Shown here: piece by piece, positions 7,101-9,341 of the stretch
Position numbering within the stretch: position 1 is the first letter of the stretch
Layout: each line of letters starts with the position of its first letter
Origin: JAFDVL01 sp031371805
GTDB taxonomy: Bacteria; Acidobacteriota; Blastocatellia; RBC074
Reading direction: 5' to 3'
Length of the DNA stretch: 9,341 nucleotides
NCBI GenBank assembly: GCA_031371805.1
Contig: JANMKB010000125.1
Coordinates: 1-9,341 of the forward strand
Made by a program: the position numbers and the translations under genes
Notes under the pieces: model-generated
What the model saw: the letters and a program-made list of their open reading frames with translations, nothing else
Told to the model about the DNA's origin: nothing
Databases searched by the model: none

Positions 7101-7326
7101 CCGACAGGCAACTTCCCGTCCGCCTTCAACGCAGGAATTGCAGGTTTTGCGTGAATTATTCCAGCAGCAATTGACAAGATTTCAGCGCGACAAAAAAGCT
7201 GCCGGTGATTTGCTGAAAGTTGGCGACTCAGCCTGCGACCCAAAGCTGGATGCAATTGAGCTGGCCGCGTGGACGATGGTGGCAAGTACGATTTTGAATT
7301 TGGATGAGACAATCACGAAGGAATAA
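4129..7326 (+). CDS. exported PSCyt1-DUF1549-LamG-DUF1553 protein
   Basis: A 1065-residue protein. Residues 1-30 are a signal peptide (basic MKHK, hydrophobic core, likely cleavage after VAA). Residues about 34-125 form the planctomycete-type cytochrome c domain PSCyt1, with a CFACH haem-binding motif at 48-52 and a possible distal Met ligand in VMPPPSSGHKL near 101. Residues about 150-365 are DUF1549 (PSCyt2), including FDLTGLPPT, YGERMALQWLDIARYADT and a second CxxCH (CARCHSHKYDP, 333-337). Residues about 425-640 are a LamG/concanavalin-like domain (LIAHYEFDGSLAD to MDDLRFYKRTL), probably carbohydrate binding. Residues about 745-1035 are DUF1553 (PSD1), with LAKWLVDPAHPLTARVAVNR, TPLQALILMNDP and similar motifs. 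Such proteins are abundant in Planctomycetes, Verrucomicrobia and Acidobacteria and are linked by genome context to polysaccharide breakdown; their biochemistry is unproven. Length and domain order are complete. The DUF1501 gene often found next to them is absent here: the next gene is convergent. Confidence 0.92.
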   Translation: MKHKIQGSVFVLAITIVAVAFTLHELPVAAQKKVDFNREVRPIFSDTCFACHGPDDKQRVAKLRFDTKEGAFGKQGVIVPGSSATSRLMKRITSTDPETVMPPPSSGHKLTAQQIDTLRRWIDEGANWSQHWAYQTPLRAELPKVNNSDWVRNPIDSFILARLEKEGLKPAPEADKATLLRRVSFDLTGLPPTTAEVDTFLADKSANAYEKVVERLLASPHYGERMALQWLDIARYADTHGYHIDSHRDMYPWRDWLIRTFNNNKPYDQFVVEQLAGDLLPNPTLDQKIATGFNRNHMINFEGGAIPEEYQLEYVIDRVETTSNAFMAMTMGCARCHSHKYDPISHKEFYQFSAFFNTVPEVGLDGKDGNAKPFLALPTDAQKATQEKLTATIKAKEKILADKEIEPFQNEWEKQYLGKIAESSRDGLIAHYEFDGSLADLAGSYKHARRLQGNPDFPGGKIGKAASFDGDTQVTFGNVGPTEKSNPFSLALWLRGNTNLPITLFQKSDNPETRKGFEIFLDDYTLIGIQRRAPKINIRLTNNWAEGNAIFVRSKDLLRIVDWGHVVINYDGSGKAAGLKLFFNGQPAELEIIKDNLTGSIATAADLQIGNKLFGRPYKGLMDDLRFYKRTLNAEEMEHLALHYPIQSYLSGVYGQRNKEEKEAVRDYFLTNNAPENLRREYAELNKLKKQKSELEKAILTTMVMSEMDKPRESFILARGDYRNKTEKVTPGVPAVLPPLPKEEGNKPPNRLTLAKWLVDPAHPLTARVAVNRYWQMYFGLGLVKTAEDFGSQGEPPVHAELLDWLATEFIRTGWDVKAMQRLILTSAAYRQSSKVTPELREKDPENRLLARGARYRLPAETLRDSALAVSGLMNPEIGGKSVFPYQPPGLWEELAFGDGFTSQSYQPGTGKDLYRRSMYTFWKRTVPPAAFSTFDAPDREKCLVRRPVTNTPLQALILMNDPTYIEAARSLAQKAMTSSKDANSRIAFAFRQATSRPPSTQELQVLRELFQQQLTRFQRDKKAAGDLLKVGDSACDPKLDAIELAAWTMVASTILNLDETITKE

Positions 7327-7377
7327 AAAATTGTGTCTTCAAGTTTTTAAGAAAATGTTTTCCATGAAGTTACACAA
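7325..7377 (-). terminator. possible rho-independent terminator of the minus-strand operon
   Basis: An inverted repeat pairs 7331-7341 (TTGTGTCTTCA) with 7365-7377 (TGAAGTTACACAA), 11 bp with a 2-nt bulge and a 23-nt loop. On the minus strand it is followed immediately by TTTTTT (complement of 7325-7330). It lies about 97 nt past the stop of the last operon gene. The stem is AT-rich and the loop large, so strength is doubtful; it overlaps the stop codon of the convergent gene. Confidence 0.35.
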
Positions 7378-7396
7378 AGCAGGGCGAAGCGGCGAA

Positions 7397-7423
7397 AGGG
7401 CGCGAACATGACTTGAGCGCCCT
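7397..7423. other. GC-rich stem-loop between convergent genes
   Basis: AGGGCGC at 7397-7403 pairs perfectly with GCGCCCT at 7417-7423 around a 13-nt loop. It lies in the 147-bp gap between two converging genes, where a bidirectional transcription block would be expected, but there is no adjacent T-tract on either strand, so it may be only a pausing or mRNA-end-protecting structure. Confidence 0.35.
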
Positions 7424-7473
7424 GTCACCCCGTCGCATCTTCGTGGGTGAGCAATTCTTTCTCTTGTGGAGCT

Positions 7474-7899
7474 TTATTCAGCCTTAAATCCTATGGAAGC
7501 AAATAATGCCCAGCCATAAATCGCCGTGCAATAAACCCAGTAAATTGTAAACAAAATATGGGCTATCGTTTCAAAGCGTTTCCCGCGCCAGAGGGCTGCG
7601 TCATAGACAAACAATTGTACAAATAAGCGAATCGCCCAGAAGCCTGCGAAACCCGCCAAAATTACCTGCGCCAGCGAATTCTTTGCCAATAACTCGGTGG
7701 TAAAAAAGAATGTCAACGCGCCAAACATCAGCACGACCAGCGCGATAAAAAAGGTGTGAACATACATTACCTGGCGGTTGAAAAGTGACAGCAGCGCCAT
7801 CTCTTTTTGCCAGTCGAATCGTTTGGGTAACACTACGTGAAAGAGCGCGAGGAGCATCAGGCTCAGGCCAATAATTTTCAGGTGCAGTGAAATATTCAT
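7474..7899 (-). CDS. four-helix integral membrane protein
   Basis: A 141-residue, very hydrophobic protein with four predicted membrane helices at about 7-25, 44-68, 75-98 and 112-135. The loop after helix 1 carries LPKRFDWQKEMALLSLFNRQ, followed by a helix containing MYVHTFF; the loop after helix 3 has YDAALWRGKRFE. I remember similar unnamed proteins but no assigned function. The open frame continues upstream to 7989, but that part lies inside the methyltransferase gene. The ATG at 7899 is preferred because it gives a clean first membrane helix and overlaps the methyltransferase stop by one base (TAATG), an arrangement typical of translational coupling. No ribosome site is visible upstream, which fits coupling. 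It is the last gene of a three-gene operon. Confidence 0.75.
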   Translation of the reverse strand: MNISLHLKIIGLSLMLLALFHVVLPKRFDWQKEMALLSLFNRQVMYVHTFFIALVVLMFGALTFFFTTELLAKNSLAQVILAGFAGFWAIRLFVQLFVYDAALWRGKRFETIAHILFTIYWVYCTAIYGWALFASIGFKAE

Positions 7900-8660
7900 T
7901 ATTTTTGTAAACAAAAAGCGCTGACAAACGGGGTGATTTTGATTTCCTTGACGGAGCCAAAATTTGCCAGCCTGATGGCTGTCAACCAATCGTTATGCGT
8001 GAGAAAGTGAAAGAAGCCTGGCCCAAAAGCCAGGAAGTTTGGTAAATCGCGCAGATGCTCTACGATGATTACCTGACTACCAATTTTTAGCAGGCGATAA
8101 ACCTCACGCAGGAAACTGACTCTGACTGCTTCAGTGCGCAATTCGTGCGCGGCAAAAAATATAAAGACGGCATCACAGACTTCATCAGGAACAGGTAGCT
8201 GGCGGAAATCTGCCGGGATTCCTGCCAGTTCGGGGATGGTGATTTTTCTGGCTCGTTTGATCGCCGGTTCCGTCATGGTCGCGGGATCATAAATATCCAG
8301 AATCTGATAATCAGAGTCTGGATAGCGTTGCCTCAGCAACCGACTGGTTTCATCCAGACCCGCATGAATATTGATCCATTTATCCGGCTCACGTTTAAGC
8401 AATGCTTGCAGCCAGGTCAGCCGATACAGTTTTGAACGGTCATAAACATAATGAGAAATTATCAGCGAAGCGCTTGACCAGAACACGGTTGCAAAGATTG
8501 CCAGGCCGAGCAGGACGCGCCAAAGATTCCCCAAATCAAATGTTAGCCAGAGCAGAATTCCTCCCGCACACAGCACGCACGCAACGGCATAAAATGTCCA
8601 GTTATACTGCAAAATTTGTTGCGCACCCTGATATGGAGAGCGGTTGATTTGATAGCTCAT
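7899..8660 (-). CDS. membrane-anchored class I SAM-dependent methyltransferase
   Basis: A 253-residue protein. Two membrane helices at about 22-42 and 46-69 precede a conserved HYVYDRSKLYRLTWL linker. The catalytic domain follows: a motif-I position reading INIHAGLDETS (96-106), where a classical enzyme has DxGxGxG; ILDIYDP (120-126) as the acidic second strand; a VCDAVFIFFAAHELR segment as the motif-IV strand; and LLKIGSQVIIVEHL plus FFHFLTHNDWLTAIRLANFG towards the end, typical of the ubiquinone/menaquinone methyltransferase fold (Methyltransf_11). The altered glycine loop looks like a family feature rather than decay, since the frame and other motifs are intact. The substrate is unknown; the anchor suggests a lipid or quinone-like substrate, which is inference. 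The start overlaps the upstream DUF2071-like gene by 4 nt (ATGA), and the stop overlaps the next start by 1 nt. Confidence 0.8.
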   Translation of the reverse strand: MSYQINRSPYQGAQQILQYNWTFYAVACVLCAGGILLWLTFDLGNLWRVLLGLAIFATVFWSSASLIISHYVYDRSKLYRLTWLQALLKREPDKWINIHAGLDETSRLLRQRYPDSDYQILDIYDPATMTEPAIKRARKITIPELAGIPADFRQLPVPDEVCDAVFIFFAAHELRTEAVRVSFLREVYRLLKIGSQVIIVEHLRDLPNFLAFGPGFFHFLTHNDWLTAIRLANFGSVKEIKITPFVSAFCLQK

Positions 8661-9341
8661 TGACTTGAAATTTGTTCGACGATGCCGCGTTCCCAGCGAT
8701 AAGGAATATTCGCCACATAAAAAGCACTCGCTAAAATCGGCTCAACTCCACGAAAACAGGGCTGATTGAAGAATGTAGTATTTTTCACTTCAACGTTGAC
8801 CAGTTGCGGGTGCCATTCTTCGCGCACGCCCTTGATGATGATGACGGAATTGGTTGCCTGCTCGTAACTAAACGTGTGCGGCAGCGGCCCCGCAAACCGC
8901 AAAGCATCACGTTTGTTTTTGAAGGGCGAATTAATTGGCAGGGTTTCAGCTTCGCAGGAAATATTAGCACTGACTTGTAAATCAGCTTCGGCATTGGGAG
9001 TGGAAATTTTTATCTCAAATTGTTGTTCCCCTGGCCGATTAATTTCCACCACAGCCTTGCGATAATTGTAGCTGGTCATCAAATTACCCAGCTTTGTCAT
9101 CAGGAATTTATCGGTGTCGCTGCGAATAATTTTCAACCCGCGCAAATTTCTTCCGGCTTTATTTTGGTAGCGCGCAAAAATTCGATACCCGGTCAAAAAG
9201 AAATCCTGCCCCAGCCAGGCGGGCAAAAAATGCGGACGCAATTGTTTGGTTTGCACCATCGCAATCGCCACAAAACCATAGTCACCAAAAGTGTCGAGCG
9301 TCATCTCTGGTGGCAGCAGCGGCGCCAGAATTTCGCGTGGC
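8657..9341 (-). CDS. DUF2071 (YqjF-like) protein, start outside window
   Basis: 227 residues are visible. The frame continues to the window edge without a stop, and the residues before the first visible Met (9302-9304), ILAPLLPPE, read as normal family sequence, so that Met is internal and the gene is cut at its 5' end. Matching family features are the PLLPPEMTLDTFGDYGFVAI opening, YRIFARY, GRNLRGLKIIRSDTDKFLM and LMTSYNYRKA. The C-terminal part contains NVEVKNTTFF and YRWERGI. DUF2071 proteins (B. subtilis YqjF is the named example) are thought to have an acetoacetate-decarboxylase-like beta fold, but no activity is established. It is the first visible gene of the minus-strand operon, overlapping the methyltransferase start by 4 nt. 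Confidence 0.78.
   Translation of the reverse strand, partial: PREILAPLLPPEMTLDTFGDYGFVAIAMVQTKQLRPHFLPAWLGQDFFLTGYRIFARYQNKAGRNLRGLKIIRSDTDKFLMTKLGNLMTSYNYRKAVVEINRPGEQQFEIKISTPNAEADLQVSANISCEAETLPINSPFKNKRDALRFAGPLPHTFSYEQATNSVIIIKGVREEWHPQLVNVEVKNTTFFNQPCFRGVEPILASAFYVANIPYRWERGIVEQISSQ

Noticed and set aside
7900..7989. Longer start at 7989 for the four-helix membrane protein
   Set aside because: It would overlap the methyltransferase coding region by 91 bp, whereas the ATG at 7899 gives a clean TAATG junction and an N-terminal membrane helix.
9302..9304. ATG at 9304 as the true start of the DUF2071-like protein
   Set aside because: The frame remains open to the window edge and the upstream residues fit the normal N-terminal part of the family, so the Met is internal.

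Overview
The window looks like a chromosomal segment of a free-living Gram-negative bacterium, most likely an Acidobacteriota member (Blastocatellia or Solibacter-like). This is inferred from gene families only: a PhoB-type winged helix fused through one membrane segment to TPR repeats, a giant PSCyt1/DUF1549/DUF1553 protein, and Sec-exported TPR and small secreted proteins. I see no rRNA, tRNA, CRISPR, transposase or phage gene. GC content and codon use look uniform, so nothing suggests recent transfer.

Layout. Positions 1-177 hold the 3' end of an unidentified plus-strand gene. It runs 4 bp into a convergent 80-aa DUF6868-type membrane protein gene (174-416, minus). Next are two minus-strand genes for exported proteins: an 8-repeat TPR protein (501-1463) and, upstream of it, a small secreted protein of a type I associate with Acidobacteria (1593-2186). 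Between these two is a long imperfect hairpin followed by six T, ending only about 35 nt before the TPR start. Divergent from the pair is a ToxR/CadC-like regulator (about 2406-3905, plus): cytoplasmic DNA-binding domain, one membrane helix, periplasmic TPRs. It has no in-frame ATG, GTG or TTG before its DNA-binding domain and probably starts at ATT, beside an 11-bp tandem duplication.

Then comes a 1065-aa exported cytochrome-type PSCyt1-DUF1549-LamG-DUF1553 protein (4129-7326, plus), without the DUF1501 partner that often follows such genes. Convergent to it is a tightly overlapping minus-strand operon entering from the right edge: a DUF2071/YqjF-like protein (cut by the window end), a membrane-anchored SAM-dependent methyltransferase and a four-helix membrane protein. 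Its junctions overlap by 4 nt and 1 nt.

How the genes may work together. The regulator sits head-to-head with the two secreted-protein genes, whose leaders and first codons resemble each other. The simplest reading is a local regulatory module in which periplasmic TPRs sense something and control export of a TPR protein and a small secreted protein. The three-gene operon on the right looks like a co-translated unit of unknown pathway. Both functional readings are inference.
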